From Pseudomonadota bacterium (GTDB taxonomy: Bacteria > Pseudomonadota > Alphaproteobacteria > Rhizobiales > Methylopilaceae), in assembly GCA_023430145.1 (NCBI GenBank), contig JAEZCD010000236.1:1-48150 (forward strand): a DNA stretch of 48,150 nucleotides, in the 5' to 3' direction. Positions 18,054 through 24,235 of this stretch are shown here, in pieces. The notes under the pieces are model-generated. The model did no database searches, had not been told where the DNA came from, and saw nothing but the letters and a program-made list of their open reading frames with translations. A program made the translations under genes and the position numbers. How positions within the stretch are numbered: position 1 is the first letter of the stretch; every line of letters starts with the position of its first letter.

Positions 18054-18279
18054 GGCTTTTCTGGAATGGTGAGAGTTCAAGGGTAGGGCGCGTTCTAGCG
18101 CCGTTATGCCGTTCTCTGCAAAGGTTTAGCGTGACAATCGAGTGAAAGGGTAACGATTTCGGTGCCCGGTTGCGCCGCCGCCCCTCCGAAGTGGTGGATG
18201 AAGGGGTCCGGCGCCGCCGCCGGTCATCTCGCGGCGCCGCCCTTGTCCGAGAGGCGCGGGGCGGCTAGGTAGGGGCAGT

Positions 18280-18357
18280 CGGAGCGTAGCGCAGCCCGGT
18301 TAGCGCACTAGTCTGGGGGACTAGGGGTCCCGAGTTCAAATCTCGGCGCTCCGACCA
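18280..18357 (+). tRNA. tRNA-Pro (anticodon GGG)
   Basis: A complete cloverleaf is visible: acceptor CGGAGCG/CGCTCCG, D-stem GCGC/GCGC, anticodon stem CTAGT/ACTAG around loop CTGGGGG (anticodon at 18315-18317), T-stem CCGAG/CTCGG around TTCAAAT, discriminator A and an encoded CCA. A run of T follows. The 3' half from 18313 is the attachment site of the element that follows: the core 18313-18329 recurs at 28455-28471. Confidence 0.97.
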
Positions 18358-18362
18358 TTTTT
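18313..18362 (+). repeat. attL: tRNA-Pro 3' half
   Basis: This 50-base segment of the tRNA gene, from the anticodon loop to the T run, matches 28455-28504 at 44 of 50 positions. The first 17 bases (ctgggggactaggggtc) are identical and are the probable crossover region. Most differences lie in the T-stem and are compatible with base pairing. Confidence 0.85.
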
Positions 18363-18815
18363 CCCGAATGAAATCAATGGCTTACGTGAGGCGGCCTCGG
18401 AAGCATCCGGGGCCGTTTTCGATTCCGGGCAACGCCGGGGCAACAGACGCGATTTGTTGCCCCGTTGCCCCGTTGCCCCGATGCCCAGGCGCCTTCGTCC
18501 CGCCTCGCCCTCGCCCTTCCCGCGGCGCCGGGGTATCCTCGCCCGGCTGGTGTCGGCGGCGCTTCTCTCCGTTGTTGATCGCGGTGGCAGCGTCGCCGGG
18601 TGCTTCGCGGCGCTCGGCGGCGCCCGCCCCCTTGCCGGGCGATCAAAACTCTGAGATACCTCCCGGCATCCCCAGCAGCCGCACAGTGCGGGGATCACGC
18701 GCCTCGGACTCGTGAGGCGGTGTCATGGCGCGGCTCGGCACGGCAAGGCTCCACGGAGCCCGAGCCGGTGCATCTCGGTGCTCCTCCGTTTTCCGAAACA
18801 GAGGAGACCGCCCTG
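18358..18815. other. Left end of element, no gene; arm-type repeats
   Basis: The 458 bases after the tRNA hold no convincing gene. Near the tRNA they contain a 29-base direct repeat (18419-18447) also found at 28310-28338, an inverted GGGGCAACA/TGTTGCCCC pair (18437-18445, 18455-18463) and three tandem GTTGCCCC copies. The rest, up to the gene at 18816, shows nothing recognisable. Confidence 0.7.
18419..18479. repeat. Left arm-site cluster (GTTGCCCC repeats)
   Basis: The cluster has a 29-base repeat shared exactly with 28310-28338 and GTTGCCCC at 18456-18463, 18464-18471 and 18472-18479, with the inverted copy GGGGCAAC at 18437-18444. At the other end of the element GTTGCCCC recurs at 28270-28277 and GGGGCAAC at 28328-28335. 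Repeats of this kind inside both att cores are where integrase N-terminal domains or excisionase usually bind. Confidence 0.7.
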
Positions 18816-19295
18816 ATGGGCAAGACTCAAGACGAAGTGAATGTGCTGCTGGCGCCACATCGGGACGCCAACGGCGATGTTGATCCCGAGGTCCGGCAGC
18901 GGATCTGGGACGAGTACGCGCGGACTCGCCCGCGGGTGCGCCTGGAAGATCTGTCGCCGGCCGAGCGCCGTATCGCTCAGAGGGCCCTTGCGGAGGGACC
19001 CCAGGGCACGCTCGTCGTGCAGGGCAAGCTGGTGCAGCACAAGGACGACCTGCCGCCAGTTCCCGACGATCCGGATCTCCCCTTCCAGATGGTCGACAAC
19101 GCGCTCAAGCAGCTCATGGTGTGGCCGGCCGACCGGGAGCGCATCATGAAGCGCCTGCGTCGAGAGTGGCGGCCCCGGAAGGGCCATCCGATGACTCTGA
19201 CCGTCCTAACCGACGACTTCGGCCGGCCGGAATCGCTGGTTCTCGACGGCAGGCAGATCTATCGCTTCCCGCGGGTGCCGATCTTCGGCCACTAG
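18816..19295 (+). CDS. Unknown 159-residue protein
   Basis: The chosen ATG follows GAGGAG at 18801-18806. The protein is highly charged, begins 'MGKTQDEVNVLLAPHRDANG' and contains 'PEVRQRIWDEYARTRPRVRLEDLSPAERRIAQRAL'. It has no signal peptide, membrane segment or motif I recognise. The end ('VLTDDFGRPESLVLDGRQIYRFPRVPIFGH') is strand-rich. It is the first gene inside the left end of the element, on the plus strand, and is likely cargo or an element-specific function. Confidence 0.55.
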   Translation: MGKTQDEVNVLLAPHRDANGDVDPEVRQRIWDEYARTRPRVRLEDLSPAERRIAQRALAEGPQGTLVVQGKLVQHKDDLPPVPDDPDLPFQMVDNALKQLMVWPADRERIMKRLRREWRPRKGHPMTLTVLTDDFGRPESLVLDGRQIYRFPRVPIFGH

Positions 19296-19423
19296 GCTTC
19301 ATTCGGGGACCGGAAGGATGCGGTCACCGGTCCCCAGCCGGCCTCGATTTATCGCGTCCTTTTCCGTTGCAGACGTTGGCCGAAAGCCTTCCCTCCGGAC
19401 TGCACGCCCTCTAAGCTCTCGAC

Positions 19424-20443
19424 GTGCAGATGGTCCAGGAGCATCGTCGCATTGTGACGAAGCGGCAGAAGCCTAAGCGGCGGCACCACTTTCTTGCAGC
19501 GAGCTACCTTCGAGGTTTTTCTGAGACGCCAGAGAAGCAACTGGCGGAGGTTTATGTTGTCGATCTTGTCGCTGGTGAGGCAGGACGAAAGCGGGTGACC
19601 AAGATCGCTTGGGAGCGCGATTTCAACCGAATCGAAGTCGAAGGCCGGGCGATTGACGAACTAGAGGACGTATACGCTGAACTGGAGGCGCCGGTTTCGC
19701 AAGCTATACGTCGAACGGAAGAGAACAAAAGTTTCGCTAGCGAAGATGATAGGTACTCTATACTACAATTTATCGCTATTCTATTCGTGCGAAACCCTCG
19801 CAGGCGGAAGTTTTACACGAAGGCAATGGAGCGTTCGTACAAAATCGCGCTTGATGGCATCGCTTCCACTCCAGAGAAATGGGAATCTCATCTAAGGAAG
19901 ATGTTTCCAGATTCGCCGCCCGCAATCGAGTACGCAGAGGTTCGGCGATTCATCGATCAAGATAAGTTTCGGTTGCAGGTCGAGCCTTGGGGATTTCCGC
20001 AGATGGAAATCCCTGCAATAGAGAACGTAACTGCGTCACTGCTATCACGTTCTTGGACGATTAATTTCGTCGGCCATGACGTCGGCGAATTCGTCACCTC
20101 AGATCACCCGGTCATCTTGGACTGGGATCCCGTCCTCGTGCCGGATCCCTTTTTTATCCCTCCTGGATTTGCGAATAGGCGATCGATGATGATGTTCCCA
20201 CTCAACCGACATATGACGATGATCGGGCGCTATGTTGATGTCAACGATACAGAAGAAGTCGACTTCGGGTTCGTTTCAAGAGCTAATTCTTGCATAATCT
20301 CTAATGCAAGACGCCAGGTATACGCGAGCTCGGAATCGTTTTCTTATGTCGGTCCAGACGAAACTTACCGAGGCGGCGAAACACTTCACCTCGATCCCGA
20401 CTTCCGCATTGACGAGTTTTCGCTACACGAGGGGACGCGATGA
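19424..20443 (+). CDS. DUF4238 domain protein
   Basis: The 339-residue protein opens with 'KPKRRHHFLAASYLRGFSE', the typical start of DUF4238 proteins, and has 'SILQFIAILFVRNPRRRKFY', 'GEFVTSDHPVILDWDP' and 'MMFPLNRHMTMIGRY', all fitting that family of unknown function. The gene is clearly richer in A and T than its neighbours, a sign of recent transfer. The start is either GTG 19424 or ATG 19430. A strong terminator follows at 20500. DUF4238 genes are common cargo of mobile elements; an anti-phage role is possible but unproven. Confidence 0.8.
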   Translation: MQMVQEHRRIVTKRQKPKRRHHFLAASYLRGFSETPEKQLAEVYVVDLVAGEAGRKRVTKIAWERDFNRIEVEGRAIDELEDVYAELEAPVSQAIRRTEENKSFASEDDRYSILQFIAILFVRNPRRRKFYTKAMERSYKIALDGIASTPEKWESHLRKMFPDSPPAIEYAEVRRFIDQDKFRLQVEPWGFPQMEIPAIENVTASLLSRSWTINFVGHDVGEFVTSDHPVILDWDPVLVPDPFFIPPGFANRRSMMMFPLNRHMTMIGRYVDVNDTEEVDFGFVSRANSCIISNARRQVYASSESFSYVGPDETYRGGETLHLDPDFRIDEFSLHEGTR

Positions 20444-20499
20444 GGTCGCCGCAATCATCGACGGGTAAAGGGTAAGGGTGGGGGAGTCTCCACAGTTGG

Positions 20500-20521
20500 G
20501 GGCGCCTTCGGGCGCCCTTTT
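20500..20521 (+). terminator. Rho-independent terminator after the DUF4238 gene
   Basis: The hairpin GGGCGCC-TTCG-GGCGCCC has a stable tetraloop and is followed by TTTT. It ends plus-strand transcription from the DUF4238 gene and insulates the next gene. Confidence 0.9.
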
Positions 20522-20549
20522 CGTTCGGTCACGCTTGCCCAGGACATTC

Positions 20550-20761
20550 GGTAACGGTAGGACCTGTTACCAAATCAGGAGGGCGACATGGGACGCAAGC
20601 CGATGGGCGACAGGGCGATGACGCCGGCCGAGAAGATGCGCCGCTACCGGGCCAAGAAATTCGGTAACAAGGTGCCTGTTACCGAACCGGATGCCGCGGG
20701 CGGAAATGGTAACGCGGCGCCTGTTACCAAACCCGCGAATGGTAACGCGCCGGGCGTTACC
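20550..20761. repeat. Four GGTAAC-N9/10-GTTACC palindromes
   Basis: Copies lie at 20550-20571 (spacer 10), 20663-20683, 20708-20728 and 20741-20761 (spacer 9). The first sits just before the ribosome site of the gene at 20588; the other three are inside its coding sequence and are read as repeats of the form GN-x-x-(P/G)-VT. Flanks extend the similarity (TTC/AAT before, GAA/AAA after). Conservation of both half-sites in DNA suggests protein-binding sites. Confidence 0.8.
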
Positions 20762-21178
20762 GAATCCGACTTGCTGGCGGCGATGCCGAAGACGACGCGC
20801 GAGAAGATGGAGGCCTGGAAGCGGCGGGTCGAGAAGGGCATCGAGGCCGAGATTGAGGCCAGAGTGCGCGCCGGCATCGCGAAGCACTTGGAGGAGGTCG
20901 TGTACCCGAAGTACCGCGAGAAGGAGGCGCGGGCCGAGGAGGTCATCGCCTCGCACAAGGGCGTCATCACGAAAGCCGAGTTCCGGGCGCTGCAAATGTG
21001 CCTTCATCCGGACAGGCGGGCGACGCTGGACGAGGCCAAGTTCAACGAGGCCTTCATCCTCCTCGAAAAGCACAAGGCGGTGCTCGTCAAACCCGAGGTC
21101 GCGCCAAGGGTGTTCACCAATCCGCTTCCGAAGACGGCGGCGGAGTTCGAAGCGTTGCGGAAGAAACCGCGGCGCTAG
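20588..21178 (+). CDS. Unknown element protein with in-frame palindrome repeats
   Basis: The 196-residue protein starts at an ATG with AGGAGGG upstream. Its N-terminus 'MTPAEKMRRYRAKKFGN' is like short basic leaders of many phage-element proteins. Residues about 26-58 hold three GN-x-x-(P/G)-VT repeats encoded by DNA palindromes. The remainder is helical and charged ('KMEAWKRRVEKGIEAEIEARVRAGIAKHLEE'), probably a coiled coil, and then 'FRALQMCLHPDRRATLDEAKFNEAFILL', which is reminiscent of a J-domain-like or helical packing segment. Its stop TAG overlaps, on a shared CTAG, the stop of the converging terminase-like gene. Function unknown; binding to its own repeats is a possibility. Confidence 0.65.
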   Translation: MGRKPMGDRAMTPAEKMRRYRAKKFGNKVPVTEPDAAGGNGNAAPVTKPANGNAPGVTESDLLAAMPKTTREKMEAWKRRVEKGIEAEIEARVRAGIAKHLEEVVYPKYREKEARAEEVIASHKGVITKAEFRALQMCLHPDRRATLDEAKFNEAFILLEKHKAVLVKPEVAPRVFTNPLPKTAAEFEALRKKPRR

Positions 21179-21624
21179 GCGTCCCAGGACTCTGGATCAT
21201 CCCACGGCCGCGGCGTGTCGGCGCCGATCTTCCGGGCAGCACGGCCGGCGGTCTCGCTTCGCATCTGGCTTTGATGCGTGAGACGGAGGCGGGTCGCCAG
21301 CATCGCCATGGATCGGACTTCGCGGTCGCGCATCCGGCCGAGCCGATCAAGCCGGTCGACTCCGTCATCGGTTTTCATCCATTCCGGCCGGAAGGCATCG
21401 ATCTGCTGGGACAACATCCGGGCGGAAACTACAAGCCGGCAGTAACTCGCCAACATCGCGAAGTGTTCGCGCCGGAACCATTGGGCGGGCATCCGTTTAA
21501 CTACGGATTCCCACTCCTTTGCTTGCTCCTCGGTGAGTTCATCCGGCGGCGGCGGGCGGCCGTACTTCGTCGGATGCGGGACAACCGTTGTCAGACTGGC
21601 GATGGACTTCCTACCACGAGGCAT
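21175..21624 (-). CDS. Phage terminase small subunit-like protein (P27 type)
   Basis: The 149-residue protein resembles P27-type terminase small subunits, which select phage DNA for packaging. Features are 'MPRGRKSIASLTTVV' at the start, 'PPPDELTEEQAKEWESVVKRMPAQWFRREHFAMLASYCRLVVSARML' and 'RMRDREVRSMAMLATRLRLTHQS', the usual helical core, and a short polar tail. No large terminase gene lies next to it, which is unusual: in a complete phage the two are adjacent. It would have to work with a large subunit supplied by another phage. It converges on the 20588 gene. Confidence 0.7.
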   Translation of the reverse strand: MPRGRKSIASLTTVVPHPTKYGRPPPPDELTEEQAKEWESVVKRMPAQWFRREHFAMLASYCRLVVSARMLSQQIDAFRPEWMKTDDGVDRLDRLGRMRDREVRSMAMLATRLRLTHQSQMRSETAGRAARKIGADTPRPWDDPESWDA

Positions 21625-21772
21625 TTCTTCACACGATTCCGGTTTGGTTTTCTACACTTCCAAGCGCTTCGACTGGCGGGGGTGGTCCGGCGGACGGGCC
21701 TCGAAGGCATCGAATCCTCCCCCCGGCATGGATCGCCCAGGCTTGGGGTTTCTGCGCAAGTTGCGCAGATAC

Positions 21773-22048
21773 CTATGCGGCGTTGCTGTAGTCCTCGGCG
21801 AGGTCTCGGACCGTAACGCGCTGCTCCAGGATGCCGGAGGTCAGACGGAGGAGAGCGCGCCATTCGATGGCGGCGAAGGTGATCTTGGTGAGTTCTGGTG
21901 TAGCGAAGACGAAGGCGCGGGCAATGCTTCCGTCTTCATTGAAGATGATGGCGAGGCCTTGGCGCGAGGTCATCTGGGAGAAATCGACGCGGCGGTCCTC
22001 GTCGAAGGCGATGGCCTCGGCGACATCGAGGAAGGTTGCGGACATCAT
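21773..22048 (-). CDS. Unknown 91-residue protein
   Basis: A small protein with 'LDVAEAIAFDEDRRVDFSQMTSRQGLAIIFNEDGSIARAFVFATPELTKITFAAIEWRALLRL'. It is not recognised. Its start overlaps the stop of the upstream gene (ATGA at 22045-22048), so it belongs to the capsid-proximal operon. It may be a head-associated or regulatory protein; this is inference from position only. Confidence 0.55.
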   Translation of the reverse strand: MMSATFLDVAEAIAFDEDRRVDFSQMTSRQGLAIIFNEDGSIARAFVFATPELTKITFAAIEWRALLRLTSGILEQRVTVRDLAEDYSNAA

Positions 22049-22248
22049 GCGGCTCCATCGGCTGCGAGGGCGGCGAGGATGCGGGCGCGGGTGCGGGTCC
22101 GGGTACGGTCCTCGGCCTTGCGGACTTCTTCCATGGCGAGGGCGATGCGGACGGGCGAGGCGCCGGCTTGGCGCAAGCGGACGATGAGTCCGCGGCGGCT
22201 CTCGGCCATCGAGATTTCCAGGGCGGCCATGGCCTGGGCGATCGTCAT
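22045..22248 (-). CDS. Unknown 67-residue basic protein
   Basis: A small protein 'MTIAQAMAALEISMAESRRGL', with 'LRQAGASPVRIALAMEEVRKAEDRTRTRTRARILAALAA'. It is helical and arginine-rich. The ATG at 22248 overlaps the end of the gene upstream (22245) and its stop overlaps the next start, so three genes are translationally chained. Upstream in-frame codons overlap the neighbour and look unlike protein. Function unknown. Confidence 0.5.
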   Translation of the reverse strand: MTIAQAMAALEISMAESRRGLIVRLRQAGASPVRIALAMEEVRKAEDRTRTRTRARILAALAADGAA

Positions 22249-22610
22249 CGCGGGGCTCCCGCAGGCAGCCTTGTGGTTTTGCCGCGCTTCACGGCGAGCG
22301 TCCAATCCGGGCTTTCGCCGGGCTTGGCTCTGGTGGACGCGTTGCAATGCCAGACGGATCCGGAATGGGTGCAGAAGTTGCCGCGCTCGTACTCGGCGCC
22401 CTCCTGCCAGACTCCGACGTACTCCAGCCGGCCGGACTTGATGGCGCCTTCCAGCGCATCGATGCGGGCTTGCATGGCGTCGAGTTCGGCGGCGACGGCC
22501 ATGGTGACGCGGGCGACGAGATCGAGGGTGTTCTTCGTCATCTTGGCGGGCGTCGGAGTCGACAGCGCCTTGTCGATGCGGACGGCGAGGCGGTGCGGTG
22601 CCTTCGTCAT
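22245..22610 (-). CDS. Phage capsid-neighbour protein with carbohydrate-binding-like end
   Basis: The 121-residue protein has an N-terminal helix ('LDLVARVTMAVAAELDAMQARIDALEGAI', probable coiled coil) and a C-terminal segment 'YVGVWQEGAEYERGNFCTHSGSVWHCN' plus 'SPDWTLAVKRGK'. That tryptophan-rich pattern (GVW-x2-G-x2-Y-x2-G-x10-W) is common in small proteins encoded near phage structural genes and resembles carbohydrate-binding modules of the CBM5/12 fold. It follows the capsid gene by 31 bases. A role in decorating the capsid or in surface binding is inference. Confidence 0.65.
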   Translation of the reverse strand: MTKAPHRLAVRIDKALSTPTPAKMTKNTLDLVARVTMAVAAELDAMQARIDALEGAIKSGRLEYVGVWQEGAEYERGNFCTHSGSVWHCNASTRAKPGESPDWTLAVKRGKTTRLPAGAPR

Positions 22611-22641
22611 GATGTCATCCGGTTGCCGGTGTCACCAAGCA

Positions 22642-23754
22642 TCAGGCCGCTGCCGCGATGTCGGTCAGCACGGCGACTCCGACGCCTGGGACGCGCATGC
22701 GCCAAGTAATGCTGCGGGTCACCTTCACGGCCATCGCGTTGATCGCAAACAGGCTGACGAGATTGCTCTCGGTCGGCGTAGTACCATCCATGCTTGGACT
22801 GTCATCCATTTCCAGGGCGGCGTTCTGGGATGTCTCGATGTCGATGGCGTCAGCTTCGCTGATGAAGAGTTCATCCTGGTTGATGGCGGTAATGGATTCC
22901 AGAGTCCCGGCGGTGACTTCCTGGATAGGCGAGGCCGAAGAAACGATGACTGGGACACCCCAGAGGCGGCCACCATTGACTCCGAGAGTATTCAACTCGA
23001 AGGCCTGGGCGATGTAGAGGCTAAGGCGCGGCGACATGATCAGCGCCAGATTCTCCCAGTTGTCGCCGGCAACGTGCTCCATCAGCAAGTTGATGTCGTC
23101 GCGAATGGTGTTCTCGGCCTGGAAAACGGTTCCGCCATAGGCGACGCCGGCCGGTTCGACATCGGCGATTCCGGCATTGGTCCAGTCGAGGAAAGATGCA
23201 TCGCAGCGGAGGCGGACGGCGGCGGCGAGATCACGCGTGATGAGTTGCACCGCGGCGTCGTCGGGCGACTTCGCGATTTCTTGCGAGATGACGCTCAAGG
23301 CACCTAGCGAAAGTGTCTGCAGCACGGTCCTGGTGAAACTACCGCGCGAAAGCTTGATCGCCTTACCTTGGCGGCGCCAGCCCGCGGTCGTTCCGGTGGC
23401 CTGGGCGAGAATCGGCGTGCCGGCTGGGACGCGCCGGGCACCGGTAAGACGGCCGATGACTTCGCGCGGGCGGATGAAATTCAAAAACTGCCGCTCCAGC
23501 GAAGTTGGGTCCGCGACGAGTGCGGGACTGTTGGCGCCGGTTGTAGCAGCAACGTTGGCCTTCTCGACGAGGCGCTGGAAGTCGCGCTGCACCGCGGAAG
23601 AATTGGACGAAGGGCGGCCGATGAGGGCGCGCTCCGCGGCGTCGGGACTGCCCTTGTGGGCGACGAGTGCTGCGATGAAGCGGCCGAAGTTCTTGGCGCC
23701 GGCTTGCGCCTCGTGCTGGGCGGTGATGTCGCCGAGAGTGATAGGCCGGTCCAT
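22642..23754 (-). CDS. HK97-type phage major capsid protein
   Basis: The 370-residue protein looks like an HK97-fold capsid protein. The pattern includes 'FLNFIRPREVIGRLTGARRVPAGTPILAQATGTTAGWRRQGKAIKLSRGSFT' (N-arm and E-loop region), 'VISQEIAKSPDDAAVQLITRDLAAAVRLRCDASFLDW' (spine helix) and 'ALIMSPRLSLYIAQAFELNTLG', 'LWGVPVIVSSASP' (A-domain). The stretch before the fold is only about 85 residues and no separate protease or scaffold gene is visible. The ATG has GGAG seven bases upstream. A perfect 18-base palindrome lies about 70 bases upstream in a 142-base gap. Confidence 0.82.
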   Translation of the reverse strand: MDRPITLGDITAQHEAQAGAKNFGRFIAALVAHKGSPDAAERALIGRPSSNSSAVQRDFQRLVEKANVAATTGANSPALVADPTSLERQFLNFIRPREVIGRLTGARRVPAGTPILAQATGTTAGWRRQGKAIKLSRGSFTRTVLQTLSLGALSVISQEIAKSPDDAAVQLITRDLAAAVRLRCDASFLDWTNAGIADVEPAGVAYGGTVFQAENTIRDDINLLMEHVAGDNWENLALIMSPRLSLYIAQAFELNTLGVNGGRLWGVPVIVSSASPIQEVTAGTLESITAINQDELFISEADAIDIETSQNAALEMDDSPSMDGTTPTESNLVSLFAINAMAVKVTRSITWRMRVPGVGVAVLTDIAAAA

Positions 23755-23822
23755 GGTTGCGCTCCGTTCGGATACTTGGCCGAGAAGTGATTCGGCTCAC
23801 AGTACCACGTCGGAATCTTGCT

Positions 23823-23840
23823 ACCGTCACGCGTGACGGT
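23823..23840. promoter_or_regulatory. 18-base perfect palindrome upstream of the capsid gene
   Basis: ACCGTCACGCGTGACGGT reads the same on both strands and lies 69 bases before the capsid start. A second hairpin, TCCGGAA-AATG-TTCCGGA (23872-23889), sits just upstream, and the 13-base string acagcgcgaaacg occurs twice (23847-23859 and 23899-23911). The cluster is the only real gap in the phage-like gene chain, so a late-gene operator is the likeliest role; a terminator for the preceding gene is the alternative. Confidence 0.6.
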
Positions 23841-23896
23841 GACGTTACAGCGCGAAACGCTTGGGGCGACCTCCGGAAAATGTTCCGGAAGTCCGG

Positions 23897-24235
23897 TCAC
23901 AGCGCGAAACGTTGGATGACGGCCTGGAAGGCTCGGCTCAACGCGCTCTCGACTTCCGGCCGGTCCGCGGGATCGGCGCCAAGGCTTTGGGCGAGGCGCT
24001 CCGCGGCCTCGCGGTCCAACTGGATGCTGTAGACGGCGACACCCTCGCGTCGGCGGGCTCGATACTTCGCGGCTCGTGCGGCAGCCGGTCGCATGGCGAT
24101 TGTTCGGCCGGAAACGGCCCTTGGACAGCCGTTCTCGATTTCGGCCATAGGGGTAGCGGCCGGGTCGGCCTCGTGGCGCCCTTGCTTCGCGCTGCGCGGA
24201 TTTTCGGGGTGCGCGCTCAAAACGAGCGCTCCCAT
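23897..24235 (-). CDS. Small basic protein, ribbon-helix-helix-like C-terminus
   Basis: From the ATG at 24235 the protein has 112 residues; the frame is open further upstream inside the preceding gene, so the start is uncertain (24145 is another option). The informative part is 'MRPAAARAAKYRARRREGVAVYSIQLDREAAERLAQSLG', which resembles a basic leader followed by the strand-helix-helix of MetJ/Arc-type DNA-binding proteins. It overlaps the end of the initiator-like gene and precedes the capsid operon gap, so it may be the regulator of that gap's palindrome. Role inferred. Confidence 0.55.
   Translation of the reverse strand: MGALVLSAHPENPRSAKQGRHEADPAATPMAEIENGCPRAVSGRTIAMRPAAARAAKYRARRREGVAVYSIQLDREAAERLAQSLGADPADRPEVESALSRAFQAVIQRFAL

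Noticed and set aside
22036..23307. A 423-codon plus-strand open frame over the capsid gene
   Set aside because: The minus-strand frame has the HK97-like pattern, a good ribosome site and chained neighbours; this one has none.
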